From Sphingobacteriaceae bacterium UBA6709 (lineage in GTDB: Bacteria > Bacteroidota > Bacteroidia > Sphingobacteriales > Sphingobacteriaceae): 30,472 nucleotides of DNA. The translations under genes were made by a program, and so were the position numbers. Under the pieces are notes generated by a model. That model had not been told where the DNA came from. It saw nothing but the letters and a program-made list of their open reading frames with translations, and searched no databases. The stretch is from the NCBI GenBank assembly GCA_002454425.1, contig DKIV01000034.1:1-30472 (forward strand). Direction: 5' to 3'. Positions 8,522 through 16,307 of the stretch are shown here, in pieces. Each line of letters begins with the position of its first letter. Positions within the stretch are counted from its first letter, which is position 1.

Positions 8522-9847
8522 ATGAAAAAGTTATTTAGCATGATACTGTCTTTTTTATTCCTGTTTCAGGGATGTAAAAAGGACGACGTAAATAGTGAAG
8601 ACAACTTTCATCCGAGGATTTTTGATCAGGCACTTGTGTTTCAGACTCCTTCGAGGATTATAGAAGAGGGGGAGTCGGCGGTATATAACCGCTTGCTATT
8701 CTCTCCGAAACCTTTTGAGAGGGCAAAGATCAGTTGGCAGGTGAACGGTGCTGAAGTTTCTACAGATACCACTTTTACCTTTACGCCTACCGCGGGCGGA
8801 GAGTTCGAAATTAAGCTGGAGGTGAGCTACAATGGGCAGACGGCGACACGAATATCAAAAGTGTTGGTAAGTCCGGCGAGTTACGTACCTAAAGAATCTC
8901 CGTATGTGCGATTGGGGTATCTTTCCGCCGCAGGTAACGCCAGCAATGTTAAGTGGGATCAGTTGAGCCATCTTGCTTTTTTGGGTGCGCGTGTTATTCC
9001 TGACGGAACGGTAGATTTTTCGGCGGGAAGCTTGAGTATTGATGAATTGGTGGCGCGAGCACATATTAACGGAGTTCCGGTAATTCTGGGGATGAGCGGC
9101 AGAACGAGTGGTCTTGATGGCTGGTCGTTATATGGCAGCAATGATTTTGGGGCCGTGCTTACGGATGCAACAAAAAGGGCGGCAGTAATAAATGCGGTTG
9201 CTGAATATGTGAGGGCGCGGAAAATTGATGGTGTAGATATTATGATGACTGACATGGGCAGTGATAATGTGTCGGCCAGTGTTGCGGCGATCAGTACTTG
9301 TATAGACGAGTTACGGGCGGCACTTCCCGCAAATTCACTTATTACAGTAACCGTAGCGACTAACTGGCTTGTATGGGAATACGGTGATTTGTCGAAAGCA
9401 GACTGGCTTAATGTGCGGGCATTTGAAAACGGTCTGACGGTAGGACCAGGAGCAGCGGTAGGTCAGCCTTCTCCATTAGATTATATGATATCGGGTGCTA
9501 ATCTTTGGAAGAATAGTTTGGCAGTACCAACCCATAAGCTGGTAATAGGAATTCCTGCATTCGGATTGCGTTATGACGAGCTGGACTCGGATGGTAATAA
9601 TGCAGGATGGTCTTCATATACCTATATGCCTTATAAGGATATTGTTGCCGCTGATGCTACGGCAGCTCAGAAGGAGTATCTGGCGAGTATAGGTAAAGGC
9701 GTTTATTACAATGGAATACCGCTGGTTAAAAGTAAGGCGGCATATATAAAAGCTAATAGCTTCAGGGGGGCTTATATATGGGCTGCGGATTACGATACTG
9801 TGGATGACCTTTCATTGATGAAGGCTGTTGCTGAGATTCTTAAATAA
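8522..9847 (+). CDS. GH18-fold lipoprotein lacking catalytic residues, probable glycan-binding protein
   Basis: This 441-residue lipoprotein has a signal peptide ending at Cys18 (LFQGCKKDD). The acidic residues after the Cys resemble the surface lipoprotein export signal known in Bacteroidota. Residues about 36-118 look like an Ig/PKD-like beta domain (SWQVNGAEVS; FTFTPTAGGEFEIKLEV). Residues about 128-441 form a GH18-like barrel paralogous to the preceding gene, sharing YKDIV, YYNG, RGAYIW and SLMK. The catalytic motif is degenerate: DGVDIMMTD at 236-244 has Met at the middle Asp and Thr at the acid/base Glu. SxGG is replaced by GMSGR and MxYD by NVRAFE. Hydrolysis is therefore unlikely; a surface glycan-binding role, comparable to SusE/SusF or SGBP proteins, is inferred. 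It is the last gene before a hairpin and is co-oriented with the SusCD genes. Confidence 0.88.
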   Translation: MKKLFSMILSFLFLFQGCKKDDVNSEDNFHPRIFDQALVFQTPSRIIEEGESAVYNRLLFSPKPFERAKISWQVNGAEVSTDTTFTFTPTAGGEFEIKLEVSYNGQTATRISKVLVSPASYVPKESPYVRLGYLSAAGNASNVKWDQLSHLAFLGARVIPDGTVDFSAGSLSIDELVARAHINGVPVILGMSGRTSGLDGWSLYGSNDFGAVLTDATKRAAVINAVAEYVRARKIDGVDIMMTDMGSDNVSASVAAISTCIDELRAALPANSLITVTVATNWLVWEYGDLSKADWLNVRAFENGLTVGPGAAVGQPSPLDYMISGANLWKNSLAVPTHKLVIGIPAFGLRYDELDSDGNNAGWSSYTYMPYKDIVAADATAAQKEYLASIGKGVYYNGIPLVKSKAAYIKANSFRGAYIWAADYDTVDDLSLMKAVAEILK

Positions 9848-9855
9848 CTGAGTGA

Positions 9856-9889
9856 GGGACAGCTATCGTGATACTACGATAGCTGTCCC
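9856..9889 (+). terminator. Strong hairpin after the GH18-like gene
   Basis: A perfect 14-bp stem (gggacagctatcgt at 9856-9869, acgatagctgtccc at 9876-9889) closes a 6-base loop. It begins 9 bases after the stop codon of the GH18-like gene and ends 15 bases before the next start. No T tract follows directly, so it may be a partial terminator or an mRNA 3'-end stabiliser rather than a clean intrinsic terminator. Confidence 0.6.
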
Positions 9890-9904
9890 CTATGAAAGAA
9901 CATT

Positions 9905-11068
9905 TTGAAAGTTTTAGAAAGAAGTGGCAGCATTGACGCGCTGAGAGCGCTTACCATGCTATTGATGATTTTTGTGAATGATCTATGGACATTAAAGAGC
10001 GTGCCGCAGTGGTTAGGACACGCCTCTGCTGATGTCGATGGAATGGGCGTTGCGGATCTTGTTTTTCCATGTTTTTTGTATATCGTGGGACTCTCTATTC
10101 CGTTTGCCTTAAGTAAGCGAATCAGCGAACATGATTCGATAGTGCCGGTTGTCAGACATATCATGCAGCGATGGGTGGCATTGCTATTGATGGGGTTGTA
10201 TCTCGTAAATGCTGAGAGTTATGGCAGCGCGGCATTGTTTAGCAAATCGGTATGGACAATTATTTTAATTGTCAGTTTCTTCCTGCTGTGGAATAACTAT
10301 TCAGGTATTAAACCCTACGTTAGTAACAGGCTTAAAGATCTGGGTGTCTTGCTTCTTGTTCTTCTGTTTTTTACTTACGGGAATGAAGAAGTACAGGGCA
10401 TCTTAGCATGGCATATTCATTGGTGGGGAATTCTGGGATTGATAGCCTGGGGCTATTTATGGAGTTCTCTATTGTATTTACTACTCCGTGATCGATTATT
10501 GCTATTGGGACTAGCCTGTCTGTTCTTGCTGGCGTTGAATTGTGCCGAGCATTCTTCAATTGCCAGGCACGGGGGACTGAGCTTTATTTCTCTCTTGCCA
10601 GGAGGTATAGCTACCTTCCTGCTCGTTAGTTTTGGCGTGTTGAGCGGCGTTACATATCGGAGGTACCGGCAAAATGCTTCTTTTTGGTTGGTCTTGCTGG
10701 GGATTGGCATCGTGATCTGCTTCGGTGGCTTGGCTCTGCGCCCCCTGGATGGGATTTCGAAAATCAGAGCCACTCCTTCATGGGTGCTGATTAGTGTTGG
10801 TATAAGCGTGCTGAGCTTTGCTTTGCTGATATGGCTCGTCGATCGGCGTCAGCTGAATGGCTGGAAATTTATTGAGCCTGCGGCCAGCGGAACGCTAACC
10901 GCTTATTTACTGCCATACATTCATTATGCTTTATTGATATGGCTGATGCCATTGCCCGAATGGATGCGAACGGGCGTCCCCGGTTTATTGAAATCGTTGA
11001 TTTATGCGTTGATAATCATTCAGTTCACCGGACTACTGAAAAAGGTCAATATCCGGTTAAAACTTTGA
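9905..11068 (+). CDS. DUF5009 / heparan-alpha-glucosaminide N-acetyltransferase-like membrane protein (NagX family)
   Basis: This 387-residue polytopic membrane protein resembles the HGSNAT/YeiB group. It opens with the family hallmark RSGSIDALRALTMLLMIFVND and ADLVFPCFLYIVGLSIPFAL, followed by about ten hydrophobic segments. The eukaryotic relative transfers acetyl groups to glucosamine across a membrane; bacterial NagX proteins are often found with GlcNAc/chitin utilization genes. A role on amino sugars released by the adjacent GH18 enzyme is inferred, not shown. The TTG at 9905 is used because no in-frame ATG precedes residue 18, which lies beyond the conserved N-terminal motif; aaagaa upstream may help initiation. 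A hairpin separates it from the glycan locus, so co-transcription is uncertain. Confidence 0.85.
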   Translation: MKVLERSGSIDALRALTMLLMIFVNDLWTLKSVPQWLGHASADVDGMGVADLVFPCFLYIVGLSIPFALSKRISEHDSIVPVVRHIMQRWVALLLMGLYLVNAESYGSAALFSKSVWTIILIVSFFLLWNNYSGIKPYVSNRLKDLGVLLLVLLFFTYGNEEVQGILAWHIHWWGILGLIAWGYLWSSLLYLLLRDRLLLLGLACLFLLALNCAEHSSIARHGGLSFISLLPGGIATFLLVSFGVLSGVTYRRYRQNASFWLVLLGIGIVICFGGLALRPLDGISKIRATPSWVLISVGISVLSFALLIWLVDRRQLNGWKFIEPAASGTLTAYLLPYIHYALLIWLMPLPEWMRTGVPGLLKSLIYALIIIQFTGLLKKVNIRLKL

Positions 11069-11076
11069 CGCCTTAG

Positions 11077-11103
11077 TTTGGAGAAATAAGTTTTGTACTT
11101 TTG
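11077..11103 (+). promoter_or_regulatory. Candidate Bacteroidota promoter, possibly leaderless
   Basis: A perfect -7 box TACTTTTG (TAnnTTTG) lies at 11096-11103, with TTTG at 11077-11080 only 15 bases upstream (the usual gap is about 19). The box ends 4 bases before the ATG at 11108, so a transcript starting at the expected distance would have almost no leader. Confidence 0.5.
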
Positions 11104-11107
11104 TAAT

Positions 11108-11527
11108 ATGAAAAGGCTACTTGTATTAATATGCTTCCTGTGGGGAAGTTTCGCGGTTGCGCAAGAAAAGTACATGCTATCGGTCAATGTATCGGGTATT
11201 GAGAAGCCGGGGCATAAGCTGTATTATGCAGTCTATGATAAAGCATCGGGTTTTCTTGAAGCCGAAGCTGCGATCAGGAAAGGTACTCAATCCGTTGGTG
11301 CGACTAAGGCGGTGCTTAAGTTTTCTCTGCCAAAGGGAAGCTATGCGGTGGTCTTATTTTACGATGTGAATGATAACGGTAAGTTAGATAAGACCTTATT
11401 TCCTCCTATACCGAAGGAACCTTATGGATTTAGCAATAATCCTAAGATCATGGGTAAGCCTAAATTTGAGAAGTGTGCTCTTGCTCATGCTAAAGATCAG
11501 CAGATTGAGGTTGTATTAAACGATTAG
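11108..11527 (+). CDS. DUF2141 domain-containing secreted protein
   Basis: This 139-residue exported protein has an N-terminal signal peptide (KRLLVLICFLWGSFAVAQ). The DUF2141 domain fills the rest and is recognised by KLYYAVYDKASGF, the DVNDNGKLDK segment and KEPYGFSNN. DUF2141 proteins are common in Bacteroidota and have no assigned function. The Asp/Asn-rich DVNDNGKLD stretch could bind a divalent ion, but this is speculation. The ATG at 11108 was chosen over an upstream in-frame TTG at 11093 because that TTG lies inside the candidate promoter box region. The gene is monocistronic in appearance, between the DUF5009 gene and accA. Confidence 0.85.
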   Translation: MKRLLVLICFLWGSFAVAQEKYMLSVNVSGIEKPGHKLYYAVYDKASGFLEAEAAIRKGTQSVGATKAVLKFSLPKGSYAVVLFYDVNDNGKLDKTLFPPIPKEPYGFSNNPKIMGKPKFEKCALAHAKDQQIEVVLND

Positions 11528-11636
11528 TTATTGTATAAGTCTGAGCGGGAAGAATATCTATCTGAGATTCTTTTTCAGAAAATTAGGTGCGTTGTTTGAG
11601 CGTAATTTCCTAACTTAGCTCAATTTTTGTTAAAAA

Positions 11637-12590
11637 ATGAATATTTCTTTTGATTTTGAAAAGCCGATAGCTGACCTGCAACAGCAGATTGAGAAGGTGA
11701 AGCAGGTGGCGGAAAAGACCAAGGTAGACATGAGCGCTACCATAGCGGAGCTGGAAGCCAAGCTAAATGCTGCTAAAGAGCAAATTTATTCGAATCTTAA
11801 CGGTTGGCAGAAGGTTCAGATATCCAGACATCCCGAGCGTCCTTATACTTTGCAGTATATTGATATGATCTGTGATTCTTTTGTGGAATTGCATGGTGAC
11901 AGAACTGTTAAAGATGATAAGGCTATTGTTGGAGGTTTCGCCTCTATTAATGGTCAGACGGTAATGGTTATAGGCCACCAGAAGGGAACCAATACCAAGT
12001 TGAGACAGTACAGGAACTTTGGTATGGCTAATCCTGAGGGATACCGCAAAGCTTTACGCCTCATGAAACTGGCTGAGAAATTTAACAAGCCTGTAGTTAC
12101 CTTAATTGATACTCCCGGAGCATACCCTGGATTGGAAGCTGAAGAACGCGGACAAGGTGAGGCAATTGCAAGGAATCTGTTAGAGATGTCTGTGTTAAAA
12201 GTTCCGGTGGTTTGCGTTATCATTGGAGAAGGTGCATCGGGTGGAGCCTTAGGTATTGGTATCGGAGATAAAGTACTGATGTTGGAGCATTCCTGGTATT
12301 CGGTGATTTCTCCTGAAAACTGTTCAGCGATTTTATGGAGAACCTGGGATCATAAGGAAAAAGCTGCCGAGTGTTTGAAGCTTACGGCTAATGATATGTT
12401 AAAGAATGGACTGATTGATGGTATCGTTCCTGAACCAATGGGTGGTGCACATCAGGATCCTACAGCGATGGGAGTAATTCTTAAAAATACTATTCTTACA
12501 GAACTGGAGCTTTTAAAGAACAGAGATCTGGACTCCTTAGTAAATGAGCGTATTGAGAAGTTTTGCTCAATGGGCGTTGTTACTGAATAA
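11637..12590 (+). CDS. accA: Acetyl-CoA carboxylase carboxyltransferase subunit alpha
   Basis: This 317-residue protein is the alpha subunit of the carboxyltransferase that moves the carboxyl group from carboxybiotin to acetyl-CoA, giving malonyl-CoA for fatty-acid synthesis; it works with AccD in the cytoplasm. An N-terminal helical part (FEKPIADLQQQIEKVK) is followed by the crotonase-like fold: SRHPERPYTLQYIDMI, FVELHGDRTVKDDKAIVGG, TLIDTPGAYPGLEAEERGQG and the oxyanion-loop region IIGEGASGGALGIGIGDK. The length matches the bacterial family. It ends at a UUCG-loop terminator. No convincing promoter was found, although AT-rich near-matches lie just upstream. Confidence 0.97.
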   Translation: MNISFDFEKPIADLQQQIEKVKQVAEKTKVDMSATIAELEAKLNAAKEQIYSNLNGWQKVQISRHPERPYTLQYIDMICDSFVELHGDRTVKDDKAIVGGFASINGQTVMVIGHQKGTNTKLRQYRNFGMANPEGYRKALRLMKLAEKFNKPVVTLIDTPGAYPGLEAEERGQGEAIARNLLEMSVLKVPVVCVIIGEGASGGALGIGIGDKVLMLEHSWYSVISPENCSAILWRTWDHKEKAAECLKLTANDMLKNGLIDGIVPEPMGGAHQDPTAMGVILKNTILTELELLKNRDLDSLVNERIEKFCSMGVVTE

Positions 12591-12610
12591 GAAGTTACAT
12601 TAATTATAAG

Positions 12611-12636
12611 AAAGCGAGCTTCGGTTCGCTTTTTTT
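12611..12636 (+). terminator. accA terminator
   Basis: The stem aaagcgagc / gttcgcttt with a ttcg tetraloop (12620-12623) is followed by T's to 12636. It lies 20 bases after the accA stop and is a classic intrinsic terminator. Confidence 0.88.
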
Positions 12637-12671
12637 ATGAGCGTAGGGTTTAGGAAAAGGCGAGATCTTTC

Positions 12672-12719
12672 ATAAACAAAAAAGGGGATTCCGATATCGG
12701 AATCCCCTTTTTTGTTTAT
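12672..12719. terminator. Bidirectional terminator between accA and the DUF2723 gene
   Basis: This is a 48-base perfect palindrome with 24-base arms meeting at 12695/12696. The GC core is ggggattccgatatcgg..., flanked by A runs on the left and T runs on the right. It sits between two convergent genes and ends 12 bases from the stop of the minus-strand gene. It is a hairpin with a T run on either strand, so it should terminate both transcripts. Confidence 0.92.
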
Positions 12720-12731
12720 AGTTTTTCTCTG

Positions 12732-15700
12732 CTAATAGCTAAGAGGAAGCTTGTTTTTGATGGAATCAAACTGAGCTGTCAGCTCCTTGTTAAGCGCTGT
12801 CTGCTGATATAATTCCGTGTCTTTAATCATTTGGCTTAATACTGACACGCCAAGTTGTATGTCATTCATTACTAAACCGGCGCTACCGTCCTGAGCCAAA
12901 TCGCCAAGATAGTTGAGTTCAGCAGTGATGTAGTTTGCTGTTTCCTTAACCAAGGCATTCGCTTTCTGAGGCTCATTAACTCTATAAAGCAAGTCGGCCG
13001 TATAATAGCGATGCAATACAAAGTAGAATAGATAATTTTTATTAGGTAATACCTGCATAGATCTGTCGATCACCTTTTTCGCTTCCTCAGTGCGACCTTC
13101 TGACACCAATTTCAGGGCAAGCGTGTTAAACGACTTCATGATTGTTGCAACCATGCGAGTAGCTTCCGGATCGAGGTAACGCGCATCTTTCATATTTCCC
13201 CATTTGAATTTCGTCATTAGGTTCGTGTACATTGCATCTGCATTTACGCGCTGTGGATCTTCGTCTTCGGGGTTAGCCTTTTCCGGATTTTTCAAAGGCA
13301 TCAGGCGGTAAGCAAATCCCTCATTGTATAAGTATTTCTCGAGGCCAATGAAGTTGCTTGACGGCACCGTAACAGCGAAATATATCGGACGTTTCCAATT
13401 GTTATGCGCCAGGATGTCCATCATTGCTAATTCCGTTTTGGTTACATATCCCTTGTTGTATGTCCATTCCAGAGCGGGAGCGATGCTATCCTTCATGGAA
13501 GCGTTTACTGTGCCGGTAGCAATCACTTCGTTAGGATCCACGGTGATCTTGAAGTTCTTAGTAGGGAGAATATTCTCTCTGCTTCCATCCTGCATGGGAA
13601 CTTTATCGTTGGGATTATCAGATGTGATGGCGTCGAAGATGTTTTTCAACTCTACAGACCCCGGAATGTTATAATCGTAATATCTAACAATATCGCGTAC
13701 ACCCTGCACGAACTTTTCATTATCCATCGTGATTGGCAAAGGTTCAGATGCGTTGATCTTATCCTTCATTTGACGGATATACCAGTCAGTGCCCAATAAG
13801 CTCAGGTTAACGATGCGTACATCAGGACGGACACCTTCAACTTCCTGCACGTACCACAGCGGATAAGTGTCATTGTCGCCGTAGGTGAAAAGTATGGCGT
13901 TAGGCGCACAGCTTTCGAGATAATCGGTCGCGAAGTCGCGCGTAGTGAATTTCGTAGAACGGTCGTGATCATTCCATTCCTCTTTAGCCATAAGAACAGG
14001 AGCTGCCAGAAGACCGGCAACGGTAGCTAAAGCGGCAGCATTTGTAGCATTGAGCTTTTTCGACAGCCAGTCAGCAATTGCCGCGACTCCCATACCTATC
14101 CAGATAGCGAAAGCGTAAAATGAACCAGCGTAAGCATAGTCACGCTCGCGAGGTTGCAGCGGATTTTGATTCAGATATAGAACGATCGCCAGTCCGGTGA
14201 AGAAGAATAGTAATCCTACTACTCCTGCATCCTTCTGGCTACGTCTGAAGTGCCATACGGCACCTAGAATTCCGAGTATTAGCGGAAGGAAATAAAGCCT
14301 GTTGTAGGCGTCATTTTGAGTAATGCTTGGAGGTAACTCATTCTGAGGCCCGAGGCGCATCGCATCCAGTGGCTTGATTCCAGAGATCCAGTTGCCGGAA
14401 GTAAGGTTTCCATGGCCCTGATCATCATTCTGTCTGCCCGCGAAATTCCATAGGAAATAGCGCGCGTACATGAAGCCTGTCTGATAGGAGAAAAGGAATC
14501 CCAGATTTTGAATGAATGTTGGCGCCTCTGTAGGTGACATACGCATCCATTCGCGGTAGAAGCCTACATGCTGCTGATCATTGCTATACATGCGTGGAAG
14601 CAACGTGTTGCGGTCATATACCTCCTGATATTTCTTACCTGCAGACTCGTATTTTTCAGCGCCCTTTCTATAGATCGTTCCGCCTTCTTTGTAGTCGATA
14701 AGCTTGGAATCGAAATATTGACCATATAGCAGGGGTCTGTCGCCGTATTGCTCACGGTTAAGGTAGCTCAATAGGCCAAACGCGTTATCAGGATCACTGT
14801 TGTTTAATGTCGGATTTGCTTTGGCGCGAATAACGATCATTGCGAAGGAACTATATCCCAGCAAAATAAAAGCGAAGCAAATCAGGGAGAGGTTCAGTAT
14901 CGCTTTATTATGCTTAATGGAATACATAATTCCATAAACTAAAGCTCCTAAGAGGAGAACCGCGAATACCATAACTCCCGATCCGAAGCCCATGCCTAAG
15001 GAGTTTACGAAATAAAGATCGAAGTAGGCCGCAAATTTCACCATGTACTGAATAATTCCGTACTGAATAACGCCTAATATAACGATGCCTATCAGTAGCG
15101 CCAGGATGGTTCCTTTACCTGTAGGCTTAGCGGTACGTTTAAAATAATATACCAACGCAATAGCGGGGATAACCAGGAGGTTCAGCAAGTGGACGCCAAT
15201 GGAAAGCCCCATGATATATGCAATGAAAATTATCCATTTGTCTGCAAACGGCTCATCAGCATGATGCTCCCACTTTAGTATTGCCCAGAATACAATCGCG
15301 GTACATAGTGATGACATGGCATACACTTCAGATTCAACGGCTGAGAACCAGAAGGTGTCGGAGAATGTATAAGCAAGAGCTCCAACGAGGCCAGCACCCA
15401 TGATGGTTATATAAGCTGCAATACCGGGCTGTTCATCTTTTTTAAGAACTACCTTCCGCATCAGAGCGGTGATGGTCCAGAAGAGAAAGAGAATAGTAGC
15501 TCCGCTGGATACTGCAGAACCAACGTTCATCCAATAGGCGATCTGTGACTTGTCAGAGGCCAGCAGCGAAAAGATCTTTTGAATCATGAGAAACAAAGGC
15601 GCTCCTGGCTGGTGGACGATCTGTAGTTTATACGCCGCGGCGATAAACTCACCACAATCCCAGAAACTCGCTGTAGGCTCTGCCGTCATTATGTATGTTG

Positions 15701-15758
15701 CAGTAGCAATAATGAAGCACAGCCAGCCGAAAAGGTTGTTAATTTTATTGTAGTTCAT
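12732..15758 (-). CDS. DUF2723 family polytopic membrane protein, putative GT-C glycosyltransferase
   Basis: This 1008-residue membrane protein has many hydrophobic segments over residues 1 to about 570 and a soluble C-terminal part. The first extracytoplasmic loop carries SFWDCGEFIAAAYKLQIVHQ with D34 and E37, as in the acidic first-loop motifs of GT-C enzymes using lipid-linked sugars. The segment YGDNDTYPLWYVQEVEGVRP lies early in the soluble part, and the last ~150 residues are helical and TPR-like (EGRTEEAKKVIDRSMQVLP). DUF2723 is widespread in Bacteroidota. A role in protein O-glycosylation is likely by fold but not shown by sequence alone. It is a single gene, convergent with accA, and divergent from the tRNA-Gln/prs cluster. 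The start is the ATG whose complement is at 15756-15758. Confidence 0.85.
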   Translation of the reverse strand: MNYNKINNLFGWLCFIIATATYIMTAEPTASFWDCGEFIAAAYKLQIVHQPGAPLFLMIQKIFSLLASDKSQIAYWMNVGSAVSSGATILFLFWTITALMRKVVLKKDEQPGIAAYITIMGAGLVGALAYTFSDTFWFSAVESEVYAMSSLCTAIVFWAILKWEHHADEPFADKWIIFIAYIMGLSIGVHLLNLLVIPAIALVYYFKRTAKPTGKGTILALLIGIVILGVIQYGIIQYMVKFAAYFDLYFVNSLGMGFGSGVMVFAVLLLGALVYGIMYSIKHNKAILNLSLICFAFILLGYSSFAMIVIRAKANPTLNNSDPDNAFGLLSYLNREQYGDRPLLYGQYFDSKLIDYKEGGTIYRKGAEKYESAGKKYQEVYDRNTLLPRMYSNDQQHVGFYREWMRMSPTEAPTFIQNLGFLFSYQTGFMYARYFLWNFAGRQNDDQGHGNLTSGNWISGIKPLDAMRLGPQNELPPSITQNDAYNRLYFLPLILGILGAVWHFRRSQKDAGVVGLLFFFTGLAIVLYLNQNPLQPRERDYAYAGSFYAFAIWIGMGVAAIADWLSKKLNATNAAALATVAGLLAAPVLMAKEEWNDHDRSTKFTTRDFATDYLESCAPNAILFTYGDNDTYPLWYVQEVEGVRPDVRIVNLSLLGTDWYIRQMKDKINASEPLPITMDNEKFVQGVRDIVRYYDYNIPGSVELKNIFDAITSDNPNDKVPMQDGSRENILPTKNFKITVDPNEVIATGTVNASMKDSIAPALEWTYNKGYVTKTELAMMDILAHNNWKRPIYFAVTVPSSNFIGLEKYLYNEGFAYRLMPLKNPEKANPEDEDPQRVNADAMYTNLMTKFKWGNMKDARYLDPEATRMVATIMKSFNTLALKLVSEGRTEEAKKVIDRSMQVLPNKNYLFYFVLHRYYTADLLYRVNEPQKANALVKETANYITAELNYLGDLAQDGSAGLVMNDIQLGVSVLSQMIKDTELYQQTALNKELTAQFDSIKNKLPLSY

Positions 15759-16061
15759 ATATTATTGTATTCTTACTAATAAGACGCCCGAAAATAGTCA
15801 TTTAAATTTAAATACAGTCCGATGCATTACAATCTAGCGGCAGAAGTGCCGGTTCTCAATTGTAAATATGTTATATGATGCCTTAAAAGTATAAATGTTA
15901 CTGTAGGTATTCATTTATTAATCTGGTCGACGGTGTTTTTTTAAGATTTTTTGAGGGTATAAGTTATTGATAATAAGGAATAATTAGGGGGGAGGTGTTT
16001 GTGGGTAAGGTTAATTATGAAAAAAAAGTAATTTTGTTTTTGGAATAATAGAATATCGCCC
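15759..16061. other. Intergenic region between the DUF2723 gene and tRNA-Gln
   Basis: No coding frame is supported here. The stretch is AT-rich and should hold the promoter of the minus-strand DUF2723 gene, although no exact TAnnTTTG was found on that strand; the nearest is TACTTTTA near 15883-15890. A 14-base AT palindrome (atttaaatttaaat, about 15800-15813) and a small hairpin cggca-gaag-tgccg (15838-15851) are visible, with no assigned role. Confidence 0.5.
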
Positions 16062-16069
16062 TATATTTG
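16039..16069 (+). promoter_or_regulatory. Promoter of tRNA-Gln and probably prs
   Basis: TTTG at 16039-16042, a 19-base gap, and TATATTTG at 16062-16069 match the Bacteroidota primary-sigma consensus TTTG/TAnnTTTG. Transcription is expected to start near 16076, about 28 bases before the tRNA. Confidence 0.85.
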
Positions 16070-16103
16070 CATTCCGTTTCGGAAAAGCATTGAAACGGAA
16101 GAT

Positions 16104-16174
16104 TGCCCGATAGTATAAAGGTAGTACAACTGATTTTGGTTCAGTTTGTCTAGGTTCGAATCCTGGTCGGGCAA
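16104..16174 (+). tRNA. tRNA-Gln (anticodon TTG)
   Basis: This is a 71-base tRNA. The acceptor stem pairs tgcccga (16104-16110) with tcgggca (16167-16173), and A16174 is the discriminator. The anticodon stem actga/tcagt encloses ttttggt, placing the anticodon TTG at 16136-16138, which reads CAA and by wobble CAG. The T arm contains ggttcgaatcc. CCA is not encoded. It lies in the same direction as prs, 133 bases upstream, so the two may share a transcript. Confidence 0.95.
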
Positions 16175-16307
16175 CTTAAAAAATTCGAGATGGCAAATAC
16201 TCATTCTTAGAGTATCTCAGTTTCGGATTTCGTTAGATAATAGTTTTCCCGTAATAATTTGAAATCAACGGAATAGCGTATCTTAAAATCCGAAAGTCAT
16301 ACAAAAT

